From Lactiplantibacillus brownii (GTDB lineage: Bacteria > Bacillota > Bacilli > Lactobacillales > Lactobacillaceae), in contig NZ_JAVCWF010000001.1 in the NCBI RefSeq assembly GCF_031085375.1, positions 2,604,001 through 2,668,000 on the forward strand: a stretch of 64,000 nt of DNA, given 5' to 3'. Positions 8,948 to 17,050 of the stretch are shown one piece after another. Made by a program: the position numbers and the translations under genes. Positions within the stretch are counted from its first letter, which is position 1. Each line of letters opens with the position of its first letter. The notes under the pieces were generated by a model. The model was not told the DNA's origin, did not search any database, and saw only the letters and a list, made by a program, of their open reading frames with translations.

Positions 8948-10408
8948 TTACTTTATTAACCGATAATATTGATTAGGAGACGTAGGCGCTGATGCAACCC
9001 GCTCTAAAATCCCAATTGTCGTTAAATGTTTCAGTCCATTTCTAACTGAGCTCATGCTATAATTATCAACCGCTGCGGATAACTCACGGGTACGTACACT
9101 TCCATGCTCATAAGCTAGCCCTACCGCCGCTTTTTCAATAAAGTTTAGTTTCTGCCAGTCAGCACCAATCTTGGATTCCAAATCATCGTTTTTCCGAAAC
9201 GAACGCACAATAATATTATTTTTCAGAATCAAATTAACACTATTAGAATCAACTCTATAAACTGGATCATCCAAAAAGTATTTATTCATATCAATATAAA
9301 TACGATCAACGCCTTCACCAAATTCACGTACCCAACCAGAATCAGTTAGTGCTCGTGCAATATAGGGATTTCTTGAGTAATGGGTATGTCGTATGTTTTC
9401 TGTAGTAACTACTGCTGGCAGACCGCCTGGGCTATGAATCTCCAATCGATCATCAAACATTAAGATCCGAATATCATCACCAGTATAATTATATCCGCGA
9501 TGCGTTACAGCATTAACAATTCCTTCAAGCCAAGCTCCCTTAGGATACTCAGGAACATCGATAAACTTTCCTGATTTAGTGTCCAAGCTAGAAAAAGTTC
9601 GCAATTGTGCCTCTAGACTCTCACTTGCTTGTTGCAGCATCTTTGTTAACGGGCCTTCAATTCTAATCTGCTTAACAATATTCATATCCGCGCCAGTCTT
9701 CGCTTCTCGTCCTTCATATCGGATAAATCTAATTCTTGCGCCTGGGATAAAAGCAGTTGGATATTTTGAAAGCAGTAAAACACCCGCTACGGTTAATCGA
9801 TAAATAATATGATCATTTTTATCCCTAATACGTTTAGCCAACCCTTTTGGAAAAAGTAGATCCCAAAGATTATCTCCTTCAAACCCATATAATTTTTTAT
9901 ATTCAGCAACAGTGTCCTCATCTAAATCATCCAAAATTGCTTCATTAACAATCTGACTTTCAAATGCACGAATTCCCTTGTCAAACTCAAGATTTTTACG
10001 TTCTTCATATGTTGTCCGATGAGTTTCATCACCTATTCTAAGGTATACTTCATCTTTTTTATTCGCATATATTTTGTCATCAGCTGGCTGTACTGTTAAT
10101 AACCAAACCTCATCAGTCAATCCTTGAATATTCACGACTGGTTTTCGAGTTATTTCTATCTTTATTGTTGGAACTATTCTTTGCGAACCAATTTGAAGGA
10201 TATCATTCTGCTTTTGAGGTGCTAGTAAATTCACACCCTCGTATCTTTTATTGTTAATGCCTAAAGCAACTGTCCCACCATCAGCGTTCGCAAATGCAAT
10301 TAAAATATTCGCAAGCTTATTTAAATCGTATTTAGCACTTTTACGATCAAATGTTTTTCCCTCTGGAATACTTAACAAATCTTTTTTATCGTATTTTGGA
10401 ATATTCAC
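8948..10408 (-). CDS. AlbA_2 (Schlafen-like) domain protein with ATPase-like domain and winged helix
   Basis: A protein of 486 residues of the COG2865 type. The N-terminal AlbA_2 domain spans about 10-125 (EGKTFDRKSAKYDL, then ANADGGTVALGINN). A HATPase_c_4-like domain near 290-400 has EGIVNAVTHRGYNYTGDDIRILMFDDRLEIHSPGGLP. A C-terminal winged-helix part (about 415-486, TRELSAAVDNYSMSSVRNGLKHL) ends the protein. Family members are described as putative transcriptional regulators and some lie in defence islands. GTG at 10408 follows GAGGT by six bases. A 380-bp array of 20-bp repeats ends about 110 bases upstream, in the promoter region, which suggests regulation through the array (inference). 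A second, quite different AlbA_2 gene lies at 18574. Confidence 0.85.
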   Translation of the reverse strand: MNIPKYDKKDLLSIPEGKTFDRKSAKYDLNKLANILIAFANADGGTVALGINNKRYEGVNLLAPQKQNDILQIGSQRIVPTIKIEITRKPVVNIQGLTDEVWLLTVQPADDKIYANKKDEVYLRIGDETHRTTYEERKNLEFDKGIRAFESQIVNEAILDDLDEDTVAEYKKLYGFEGDNLWDLLFPKGLAKRIRDKNDHIIYRLTVAGVLLLSKYPTAFIPGARIRFIRYEGREAKTGADMNIVKQIRIEGPLTKMLQQASESLEAQLRTFSSLDTKSGKFIDVPEYPKGAWLEGIVNAVTHRGYNYTGDDIRILMFDDRLEIHSPGGLPAVVTTENIRHTHYSRNPYIARALTDSGWVREFGEGVDRIYIDMNKYFLDDPVYRVDSNSVNLILKNNIIVRSFRKNDDLESKIGADWQKLNFIEKAAVGLAYEHGSVRTRELSAAVDNYSMSSVRNGLKHLTTIGILERVASAPTSPNQYYRLIK

Positions 10409-10520
10409 TATTACACCTCATATTTTATAAAGCATTCGATAGCTTCATTTTTTTGATGAACGTAGTTGTTAGAAAAACTATTTTCAACAATTTAAGACCT
10501 ATTTAAGCGCTAAATTACTT

Positions 10521-10920
10521 GCTTCAGCTCCGTAATCCTTGCTTCAGCTCCATAATCCTTGCTTCAGCTCCGTAATCCTTGCTTCAGCTCCGTAATCCTT
10601 GCTTCAGCTCCGTAATCCTTGCTTCAGCTCCGTAATCCTTGCTTCAGCTCCGTAATCCTTGCTTCAGCTCCGTAATCCTTGCTTCAGCTCCGTAATCCTT
10701 GCTTCAGCTCCGTAATCCTTGCTTCAGCTCCGTAATCCTTGCTTCAGCTCCGTAATCCTTGCTTCAGCTCCGTAATCCTTGCTTCAGCTCCGTAATCCTT
10801 GCTTCAGCTCCGTAATCCTTGCTTCAGCTCCGTAATCCTTGCTTCAGCTCCGTAATCCTTGCTTCAGCTCCGTAATCCTTGCTTCAGCTCCGTAATCCTT
10901 ATTCTAGCTCCACAATGACA
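10521..10920. repeat. 20-bp tandem repeat array, 19 units plus degenerate ends
   Basis: The unit GCTTCAGCTCCGTAATCCTT is repeated head to tail 19 times between 10521 and 10900. Only one base differs (G to A in unit 2). A degenerate 20th unit follows (10901-10920), and a trace of one precedes the array. There are no spacers, so it is not a CRISPR. The period is close to two helical turns. It lies directly upstream of the AlbA_2 gene. Confidence 0.97.
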
Positions 10921-10929
10921 ACTCTTAAT

Positions 10930-11065
10930 CTATTTTAGTATACCAGCTTTAAAACCAGTAACCATTTCATAATGTGTAAAAAAGGATGGTGTTACCATTT
11001 CTGCCAGAATTAAACTGCTTACTTCGTAACGATATGATTCTCAGCCAATATCTATCGGAAGCTAC
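10930..11065 (-). pseudogene. Relic of the 80-83 aa small-gene module
   Basis: The stretch around 11019-11050 corresponds to the 3' end of the small genes at 26100, 30852 and 33616: the stop-codon side TTAC-TTCGTAA is followed by GATTCTCAGCCA. The GATGG/CCAT terminator remnant precedes it. The same flanking sequence (TAGTATACCAGCTTT) recurs near 15660 and 20052. The rest of the gene is missing. Confidence 0.6.
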
Positions 11066-11375
11066 CGCATTCTCTTTCAAATTAATAGTCACCGTCATCC
11101 GATGTCTTAAAGAAATGGCGTTAATCATCATTTCACATTGAACCACTACTTGCTAATTCACTGTTTTTCAAGTGAATACGCTTTTATCGACAGAACTGTT
11201 GTCACATGTTCTTTTAAAACAAGACACAGACATCAAGGTTGTTCCTGAATAACCAATCAATCTGGTGAAATCTATTACGCTGATTTAGATCCTGCCAGGG
11301 TAGCACACAAAAGAAGAAGCGCGTTTGTATTACCTGCCGTGAACGGCCAACCATGACCGCTATGATGCATGAACA
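11066..11375. other. Non-coding region
   Basis: I see no supported gene. 11078-11100 repeats part of the sequence at 15669-15690 (ATTAATAGTCAC), so the area is further debris of the small-gene module. Confidence 0.4.
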
Positions 11376-11416
11376 CAAAAAAAGACTCATCACCAAAAAT
11401 TGTGCTTGTGTGATAA
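11376..11416 (-). terminator. Terminator of the thioredoxin operon
   Basis: On the minus strand CTTATCAC pairs with GTGATGAG around an AT-rich loop, and a run of seven T follows. Confidence 0.7.
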
Positions 11417-11432
11417 GCCCTTACCTTCATAT

Positions 11433-11747
11433 TTAATCAACGTATTGTTTTAAAACCGTAGCTAGTTGGTCTTTCATCCGTAACCCGACCATCTGCTCAA
11501 CAACCTTGCCATCCTTCTTTACAATTAATGTTGGAATGGACATAATTCGAAAAGCAGTCGCCGTTTCTGGGTTGGCATCGACATCCAACTTCGCAAACTT
11601 CACTTTATCACCCATTTCAGCATCCAATTGTTCAATCACTGGTCCTTGCATCTTGCATGGTGGACACCAAGTTGCCCAGAAGTCGATCAGGACTACCCCC
11701 TCATCCGTTTCTTTTTTAAAATTTTTATCCGTTAATTTTGTTGTCAT
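11433..11747 (-). CDS. trxA: Thioredoxin
   Basis: A small dithiol-disulfide reductant protein of 104 residues, the usual length. The active site is WATWCPPCKMQGP near residues 25-36, the cis-proline is in SIPTLIV, and the fold is complete. It is the last gene of a five-gene operon that also encodes thioredoxin reductase, so its electrons should come from trxB two genes upstream. AGGA stands eight bases before the ATG. A truncated relative lies at 22069-22328. WCPPC is slightly unusual against the common WCGPC and may shift the redox potential. Confidence 0.95.
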   Translation of the reverse strand: MTTKLTDKNFKKETDEGVVLIDFWATWCPPCKMQGPVIEQLDAEMGDKVKFAKLDVDANPETATAFRIMSIPTLIVKKDGKVVEQMVGLRMKDQLATVLKQYVD

Positions 11748-11767
11748 TGATCATATCCTACCTCTCA

Positions 11768-12088
11768 TTAAAAGTGCTTATTTTTCAACCATTTTTTTAT
11801 CACGTCATCAGACGGGACCGTCGCATACCTTGCTACGACCTGCCCTTCCACAACTAACACAACGGTTGGCATTTTTGTTATCGCCCACGTTACTGCAACA
11901 AAGGGAGCATTATCAACATCTATTTGTGAAAAATCAAAATAGCCTTGCCATTTAGTCGCTAGAGTTAGAAAATGCTCAAATTGCCAATCGCAGCGCTCAC
12001 CGGCAGTACAGAAACGGGTCGTTAAAATTGTGAGCATCGGTTTAGCGCGACCAAAATCCTCAAAGTTGGTTTCATCTAACGACATCAT
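11768..12088 (-). CDS. Thioredoxin-fold protein without a CXXC motif
   Basis: The 106-residue sequence keeps the thioredoxin pattern (TILTTRFC near residue 20, FDFSQIDVDNAP, and TKMPTVVLVVEGQVV with the cis-proline). In place of CXXC it has FCTAGERCDW, two cysteines separated by five residues. It may be a redox chaperone, a persulfide carrier or a non-redox relative; the sequence does not decide. It starts at an ATG (12088) just after the stop of the upstream reductase gene and is probably translationally coupled. A TTG at 12091 and an ATG at 12085 are other starts. Confidence 0.75.
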   Translation of the reverse strand: MMSLDETNFEDFGRAKPMLTILTTRFCTAGERCDWQFEHFLTLATKWQGYFDFSQIDVDNAPFVAVTWAITKMPTVVLVVEGQVVARYATVPSDDVIKKWLKNKHF

Positions 12089-12092
12089 CAAG

Positions 12093-13433
12093 TTACTGAC
12101 CAGCTAAATCATGAACCTTATATGCCAATGATGGGAATACTGGGATGGCCACTTGATGCCACGCCTTTTTAGTCGTGTTTGACCCAATTATATCCACAAA
12201 ATTATTAATATCATCTACCGCAGTCTGACTGACTTCCGCGGCGCCAACGAGCTGTTCCCGTTGATTAAAAATTAAGGCGAGCTTAGCTTCCATATCGTTG
12301 GTCCCAACATAGGCATGGGCCGTTTTAGCTAGATCGTATTCTTTAACCTGATAATCATCACTACTTTGAGCTTCCTCTAGGCTTACCCCAACTTGGGCAA
12401 TCTGAGGAAAGGTAAAGGCTGCCGTAGCAACTACTGGATAATCTAACTTGCCAGTGACTTGCTGCGTTAAATACGCGCTCAAATATTTTCCTTCATAGTG
12501 CGCCGTTGAGGTTAACTTAGGCACTCGTTTCTTAGCAACATCACCTAACGCATACACACCAGTAACGTTGGTTTCAAAATGATCATTAACGATAATCCCT
12601 GCTCGATCATAATCGATTCCGGCAGCGGCTAAATTCAGTTTTTCAACGTTGGGCACACGGCCACTAGTATCAACAACCATGTCAGTATCAAGTTTTAAAC
12701 CTTGCGCTGTCGTAACTTGATAACCCGCTGTGAGCTTTTCGACTTTGGCAACTGCCTGTCCAAAGTGAAAGTTAACGCCCTGTGCACGCATTTCGGCCAT
12801 GACAATTGCAACGTGTTCCGCATTAAAGGCCTTTAGTGGTCGTTCTGCAAATTCAACAATGTCAACCACTGACCCAGCCGAATTTAGCATTGTAGCTAGT
12901 TCCATGCTTACAAAGCCACCGCCAATAAAAGTCACGCGTTTTGGTAAAACTTCCATATTAAAAACATCATCACTGCTCAACGTGTACTCACTACCGGTAA
13001 TTGGCAATTTGTTAGGTTGTTGGCCCGTGGCGATCATAATATTTGTAGCTTGGTAGCTTTCACCGTTAATTTTCAAGACATGCGCACTAACAAACTCAGC
13101 CGTGCCATGAACCGTTTCCGCGCCCAGTGCTTGGTACCCCTTGACTGAATCAGTAGGATAAGGTGCAAAAACTGCTTTTTTTCGTTGAATAAGCTGTTAC
13201 CAATTTAAAGTTGCTGGCGAGTCAACACCTAAGTTTTGTAATTTTTGCGAAGTTAGGGCGGCAGTGACCGCGCCTTCTAAGAATATCTTAGGTTCACAAC
13301 CACGATTGGGGCAAACGCCACCGAAATCTTGGTTCTCCACAACTAATACTTTTTTATGCGCCGCGGTTAATCCAGGTACCATTGTAAAAGCAACGGGACC
13401 ACTACCAATGATAATATCATCGTACATTTTCAT
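12093..13433 (-). pseudogene. Glutathione-reductase-like FAD/NAD(P) oxidoreductase, interrupted by one stop codon
   Basis: An FAD- and NAD(P)H-dependent disulfide reductase of the pyridine nucleotide-disulfide oxidoreductase family. The N-terminal part (13433-13197) has the FAD motif IIGSGPVAFTMVPGL and the redox pair GGVCPNRGCEPK. The same frame resumes after a TAA at 13197-13199 and continues to 12093 with ATGQQPN, VTFIGGGFVSMELAT, the GDVAKK FAD site and the dimerisation domain. Without the stop it would encode about 446 residues, normal for the family. The context TGG-TAA-CAG fits a CAA (Gln) to TAA change. The downstream piece could be re-initiated at ATG 13076 but would lack the FAD and active-site part. 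It sits inside the thioredoxin operon. Confidence 0.88.
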
Positions 13434-13439
13434 CCTAAA

Positions 13440-14390
13440 TTACGCCTTACTTTCTGTGACTGACTTTAGACTTTCCAAATAATTAAATGCTTCCTGACCG
13501 GCAATTCCAGCATCACCAACGGCTGTCGTGATTTGACGTAACTTCTTTTCTCTGACATCACCGATCGCAAAAACACCAGGAATTTTAGTCGCCATACTGT
13601 CATTCGTTGGAATCCAGCCCGCTTCGTTAGTGAGCCCTAATTCTTTAAAGGGTTCGGTCATCGGGTGAGCCCCAACATAGATGAATACGCCATCACTTGG
13701 GACGGTTTCAGTCGTCCCGGTTTGCTTGTCCTGCACAACCACCCCAGTGACCTTCTTACCATCACCAATAATTTCTTTCACCTGGCTATGCCATGTAAAA
13801 GCCATTTTGTCATTAGCAAAGGCGCGTTGTTGCAAGATTTGCTGCGCTCGTAACTGATCGCGGCGATGAATGACATTGACACCCGTTGTCAGATTTGCTA
13901 AATACATGCCTTCTTCTACGGCTGAATCACCACCACCGATAACCGTCACGGCTTTGTTTTTATAAAAAGCCCCGTCACATACCGCACAGTACGAGACGCC
14001 CCGGCCACTGTACTGTTCTTCACCGGTTACCCCTAATTTTCGGCTTTCAGATCCGGTTGCAATAATAACTGCACGGGCCGTTAGTTCTTCACTATCCGTT
14101 TTTATCCGCTTGAGACCAGTTGTCGCATCCACTGTCATTGTCTCGACGTTGCCATAAACCAATTCAGCACCAAACTGTGTTGCGCTATGGTACATCTGTT
14201 CAGCTAGTTCTGGACCTAAGATTGAAGTGAATCCGGGATAATTTTCAATAGCCGCTGTATTGTTCATTTGACCGCCGTAAATACCGCGGTCTAGCATAGC
14301 TACTTTTAAATTTGCTCGCGAAGCATATAGCGCAGCCGTCATCCCACCCGGACCAGCACCAATCACGATCACATCATATGGCTCTTTCAT
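13440..14390 (-). CDS. trxB: Thioredoxin reductase
   Basis: An NADPH-dependent flavoenzyme that reduces thioredoxin. The 316 residues are full length. The FAD site is VIGAGPGGMTAALYASRANL near residue 10. The catalytic disulfide is SYCAVCDGAFYKNK near 135, the NADPH site is VIGGGDSAVEEGMYLA, and the C-terminal FAD motif is GVFAIGDVREKKLRQI. GGAGGCGGG precedes the ATG at 14390. It is the second gene of the operon, 16 bases after the small thioredoxin gene and six bases before the interrupted oxidoreductase. It may be an accessory copy, because the neighbourhood is a redox island and not the usual housekeeping context. Confidence 0.95.
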   Translation of the reverse strand: MKEPYDVIVIGAGPGGMTAALYASRANLKVAMLDRGIYGGQMNNTAAIENYPGFTSILGPELAEQMYHSATQFGAELVYGNVETMTVDATTGLKRIKTDSEELTARAVIIATGSESRKLGVTGEEQYSGRGVSYCAVCDGAFYKNKAVTVIGGGDSAVEEGMYLANLTTGVNVIHRRDQLRAQQILQQRAFANDKMAFTWHSQVKEIIGDGKKVTGVVVQDKQTGTTETVPSDGVFIYVGAHPMTEPFKELGLTNEAGWIPTNDSMATKIPGVFAIGDVREKKLRQITTAVGDAGIAGQEAFNYLESLKSVTESKA

Positions 14391-14406
14391 ACAACCCGCC
14401 TCCGTT

Positions 14407-14691
14407 TCAAAGATAATAACTAATTAATGTTTTTAGTTGCTCATTGGTCATGTAACCAGTTGCCGTATACAGCACCTTCTGGTCACGTTTAATCACGAAA
14501 CTTGGGACGGTCATTAATTGGTATTTCGTAACCAACTCAGGAACCTCATCGCGGTCAAATTGGCGCAATTGTAATTGGCTCTGAAATTTGGCTGTAAGCT
14601 GCTCAATTATTGGTTGTTCGGTATAACACTGAGCGCACCACTTCGCTTTAAAATACAATAACTGCAATTTGGGCGATTTTACCATTGCCAA
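14407..14691 (-). CDS. Thioredoxin-like protein, WCAQC active site
   Basis: A 94-residue thioredoxin-fold protein. The active site is FKAKWCAQCYTEQP near residue 15, followed by FDRDEVPELVTKYQLMTVPSFVIKRDQKV with the cis-proline. It is shorter than classical thioredoxin at the N-terminus. It is the first gene of the operon controlled by the 7-6-7 inverted repeat. The start is either TTG at 14691 or ATG at 14685; no strong ribosome-binding site stands out. It probably draws electrons from the reductase encoded 16 bases downstream. Confidence 0.85.
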   Translation of the reverse strand: MAMVKSPKLQLLYFKAKWCAQCYTEQPIIEQLTAKFQSQLQLRQFDRDEVPELVTKYQLMTVPSFVIKRDQKVLYTATGYMTNEQLKTLISYYL

Positions 14692-14723
14692 TTAAGTCAT
14701 CTCATTTCGTTTGTCATTTTTAC

Positions 14724-14743
14724 ATTCAATCAATCAATTGAAT
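14724..14743. promoter_or_regulatory. ArsR-type operator of the thioredoxin operon
   Basis: ATTCAAT-N6-ATTGAAT is a perfect 7-6-7 inverted repeat of the ArsR/SmtB kind. It lies over the predicted transcription start, just downstream of the -10 box. The ArsR-rhodanese gene next door is the obvious candidate repressor. Confidence 0.7.
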
Positions 14744-14749
14744 GATAAT

Positions 14750-14778
14750 AATATAGCATGCTTATTTTTAATCGTCAA
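14750..14778 (-). promoter_or_regulatory. Sigma-A promoter of the thioredoxin operon
   Basis: On the minus strand TTGACG (14773-14778) and TATATT (14750-14755) are 17 bases apart. The operator follows at once. Confidence 0.8.
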
Positions 14779-14821
14779 CAGTTTTGCTTACTTTTTATTA
14801 GTGACTAAAATCAACCCCAAC

Positions 14822-14866
14822 AAAAAAGCCGCTACTATCAAGACTTTTCTCCTGATAATAGCGGCT
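14822..14866 (-). terminator. Terminator of the ArsR-rhodanese gene
   Basis: On the minus strand AGCCGCTATTATCAGG pairs with CTTGATAGTAGCGGCT, followed by a T-run. It separates the regulator gene from the operon promoter. Confidence 0.85.
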
Positions 14867-14871
14867 AAAAT

Positions 14872-15525
14872 TTATTTAATTGCTTGTTGCCAATCGTAGT
14901 AACTCTCATTCAAGCTATAAGCGTGGTATCCCTGTTCATTCAATTCGTGAGTCGCCATATTTGCATAGGCACATAACGACCCCCGACAATAAACAATTAT
15001 TTCTTGGTCTTTTGACAGTTGCGTGACCCGCGCTTGCAGATCATCAATTGGAATGTTTTCTGCCTGATCAATATGACCATGGCTGTATTCTGACTCCGGA
15101 CGGACATCCAGTAGGACCACGTTACCCTGCTTCATTTTTTCCAAGGTCTCTGGTAACGTGATGCTCTCAATTTGTTCCGAACGGTTAAAATCAGCTTGGA
15201 TCTGGCGGATTGCTGACAATTGTTCCTCGCCAACATCACGCAATAGATAAAATAACGCGACAACTTTATTCGTCGCCAACGTATAATAGACGAATTTACC
15301 TGATTTTTGACGAGCTACCAGGTTCCCTTCACGCAAAACTTGTAGATGACGCGAGGTATTCGCAATGCTCATCTTAGACTCAGTTGAAATGGCTTCGACC
15401 GTTTTGGGCCCCTGTGCCAGTAAATCCATAATTTCCAATCGGCGTTCGCTAGAAAGGCTCTTCCCGACCTTTGCCAATTCACCATACAGGCTATCTTTAT
15501 AATTTATTGCGGTTGCATTTAGCAT
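14872..15525 (-). CDS. ArsR-family regulator fused to a rhodanese domain
   Basis: A 217-residue fusion. The winged helix (about 15-95) has SSERRLEIMDLLAQGPKTVEAIS and SIANTSRHLQVLREGNLVARQKSGKFVYY. The rhodanese domain (about 125-215) has VVLLDVRPESEYSHGHIDQAENIP and the active-site loop VYCRGSLCAYA. The ArsR part has no cysteine, so sensing through the metal-type sites of classical ArsR is unlikely. The two loop cysteines could sense persulfide or another sulfur or oxidant signal (inference). It probably represses the thioredoxin operon downstream through the 14724-14743 repeat. GGTGG precedes the ATG. Confidence 0.88.
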   Translation of the reverse strand: MLNATAINYKDSLYGELAKVGKSLSSERRLEIMDLLAQGPKTVEAISTESKMSIANTSRHLQVLREGNLVARQKSGKFVYYTLATNKVVALFYLLRDVGEEQLSAIRQIQADFNRSEQIESITLPETLEKMKQGNVVLLDVRPESEYSHGHIDQAENIPIDDLQARVTQLSKDQEIIVYCRGSLCAYANMATHELNEQGYHAYSLNESYYDWQQAIK

Positions 15526-15639
15526 TCTTTCACCACCCTATATTGCTTGCTGTTATTTTTTGTCAGCTTAGCGTAATTAGTTTCGCTAGTCAATAATTTG
15601 TCTTCTGAGCTGAACCATTCGCGCTTAATAAAATAACTA

Positions 15640-16060
15640 TTTTAGTCTAATTGAGCATACCAGTTTTCAAATTAATAGTCACAGTTATCCTGTTGTGTTT
15701 AAAAAAAGAGAGTGGCCTTAACCACCCCTTTAAATCGATCTATTTACTTAGCAACAAACTGATTCTTAGCCAATATATCCCGGGTCAGTTGGCGCATATA
15801 CCGTGATAGATCATGCTTAATTTTAGTCGTGTCGATATCATCGCGGTTCCTAATCTAACCACTCGGAGTTTCAAATTTCCTTGGCAACCAAATTTCTGAG
15901 CACTCCTGTGCGTAACGCTTATACCGAAATAGTTATCCCCTTGTAGATAACCAGATAACCGGCCAACCTTTATTCACATATCCCCAGCTTTCTTAAAGAA
16001 TCGGGGATAAGTCGGTAATACCTTTTATCACTCATCTCAAAGGAACCGGCCGAGGCTTGT
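15640..16060 (-). pseudogene. Relic of the 80-83 aa small-gene module with its upstream hairpin
   Basis: 15747-15782 matches the 3' end of the small genes (TTACTTAGCAAC, then GATTCTTAGCCAATAT), preceded by the terminator remnant. 15970-16015 matches the region upstream of the 30852-31094 copy: TTTATTCAC-TATCCCC (15979-15985) with GGGGATA (16003-16009). Most of the coding part between them is lost or scrambled. No other gene is seen between 15526 and 16095. Confidence 0.65.
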
Positions 16061-16095
16061 TCTTCTAAATCAGCTCATTTTTCGCCAACAACCAC

Positions 16096-16557
16096 CTAAA
16101 CGAGTTTGTGACCCAATTCTTGCGCAACCCGTAGTTCATCAATCATATACCACATTTCCTGAATTTTCCCGTCTTTATTGAACTTAAAGATACCAATTTC
16201 ATCCCATTCAATCCGCTTATTAGTTGCAGGCATCTTAGTAAAGGTCCCACTATGCAAAACGTTGTAATGAAAGTGAGCAATAACTTGATTATCTTCAGCA
16301 ACAATTGACACTACCCGTACTTTTTGATCACTTAATGCCGCGTGCAACACATCCCAACCATCCCGCATCCAATCCATGAAGTTACCATCTTGAGGGATAG
16401 CATCGCCCGTTGCCTGATATAAAGAGGCAAAACCAGCACGATGGGTCACAGCACTTGTAGCCACCAAATCTTTAACAGTTGCAACATCATTGTTCACCAG
16501 CGCATCCACGATTAATTTTTCTACGATTGTTTTATTTTCCTTATTTGTATTCATCAT
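16096..16557 (-). CDS. SnoaL-like / NTF2-fold protein
   Basis: A small alpha+beta-barrel protein of about 153 residues of the SnoaL-like ester cyclase type. It has the family pattern of a helical N-terminus, then RDGWDVLHAALSD, VVSIVAEDNQVIAHFHYNVLHSGTF, the strand RIEWDEIGIFKFNKDGKIQEMWYMID and a short tail. Members of this fold are isomerases, cyclases or of unknown function; no specific reaction can be assigned. I choose the ATG at 16557, because GGAGG stands five bases upstream of it and overlaps the longer reading. The ATG at 16554 is equally possible. It lies in the same direction as, and downstream of, a stand-alone ArsR gene. Confidence 0.8.
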   Translation of the reverse strand: MMNTNKENKTIVEKLIVDALVNNDVATVKDLVATSAVTHRAGFASLYQATGDAIPQDGNFMDWMRDGWDVLHAALSDQKVRVVSIVAEDNQVIAHFHYNVLHSGTFTKMPATNKRIEWDEIGIFKFNKDGKIQEMWYMIDELRVAQELGHKLV

Positions 16558-16669
16558 AAAATCCTCCATTTAATTTATTAAAGTCGTATCAATATTACTT
16601 ATATTTATCGTCCGTTCTACATATCGCAAATTGTAGATGCATAGGCTTAAAAATAAGAGAAGAGTTAGC

Positions 16670-16990
16670 TTATAACTCTTCTCTTATTTGTGACCTTAAA
16701 CTTTGAATGCCGGCCTCATTACGACGATAATACGTCCATTTGCCATGGCGCTCTGAAACTAACAAATCACATTTTTCCATCATTGATAAGTAACTTGAAA
16801 CAGTTGATTGTGCTAACCCAGCTTTCTTGACCAAATCCTGAACACAAATTCCTCCTCTTTCGGTCATCATAAAGCGTACTGTCTCACAAGAAACCGAGGT
16901 AATTTCTTCTTCTGGATTCTTAAGCCACTTAAGAATGTCTAAACGTGTCTGGTTCGACAAAGCTTTAAAAACATTGACATTTAATATCAT
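16670..16990 (-). CDS. ArsR-family transcriptional regulator, probably leaderless
   Basis: A 106-residue winged-helix repressor with FKALSNQTRLDILKWL at the start, GICVQDLVKKAGLAQSTVSSYLSMMEKCDLL as the recognition region and RHGKWTYYRRNE as the wing. Its ATG is only seven bases behind a perfect TATAAT box and no ribosome-binding site is visible, so the mRNA is probably leaderless. A 20-bp inverted repeat fills the promoter spacer, as expected for autorepression, and it also covers the start of the divergent arginase-family gene. Cysteines in VSCETV and GGICVQDL could be sensor ligands (inference). Confidence 0.88.
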   Translation of the reverse strand: MILNVNVFKALSNQTRLDILKWLKNPEEEITSVSCETVRFMMTERGGICVQDLVKKAGLAQSTVSSYLSMMEKCDLLVSERHGKWTYYRRNEAGIQSLRSQIREEL

Positions 16991-16997
16991 GAAGATT

Positions 16998-17025
16998 ATT
17001 ATATCGTTATATTTCGATATGTCAA
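16998..17025 (-). promoter_or_regulatory. ArsR autoregulated promoter with operator in the spacer
   Basis: On the minus strand TTGACA (17020-17025) and TATAAT (16998-17003) are 16 bases apart. ATATCG-N8-CGATAT (17001-17020) lies between and over the boxes. It is shared with the divergent gene at 17051. Confidence 0.8.
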
Positions 17026-17050
17026 CATATAAACTTTTGGAGGTCTTATT

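Noticed and set aside
10521..10920. CRISPR array
   Set aside because: The 20-bp units are directly adjacent with no spacers, and no cas genes are near.
11214..11396. 60-residue minus-strand frame downstream of trxA
   Set aside because: It runs through the operon terminator and has no ribosome-binding site.
13197..13199. Recoded stop (selenocysteine or similar) in the GR-like reductase
   Set aside because: The codon is TAA, not TGA, and no recoding element is seen; a nonsense mutation is simpler.
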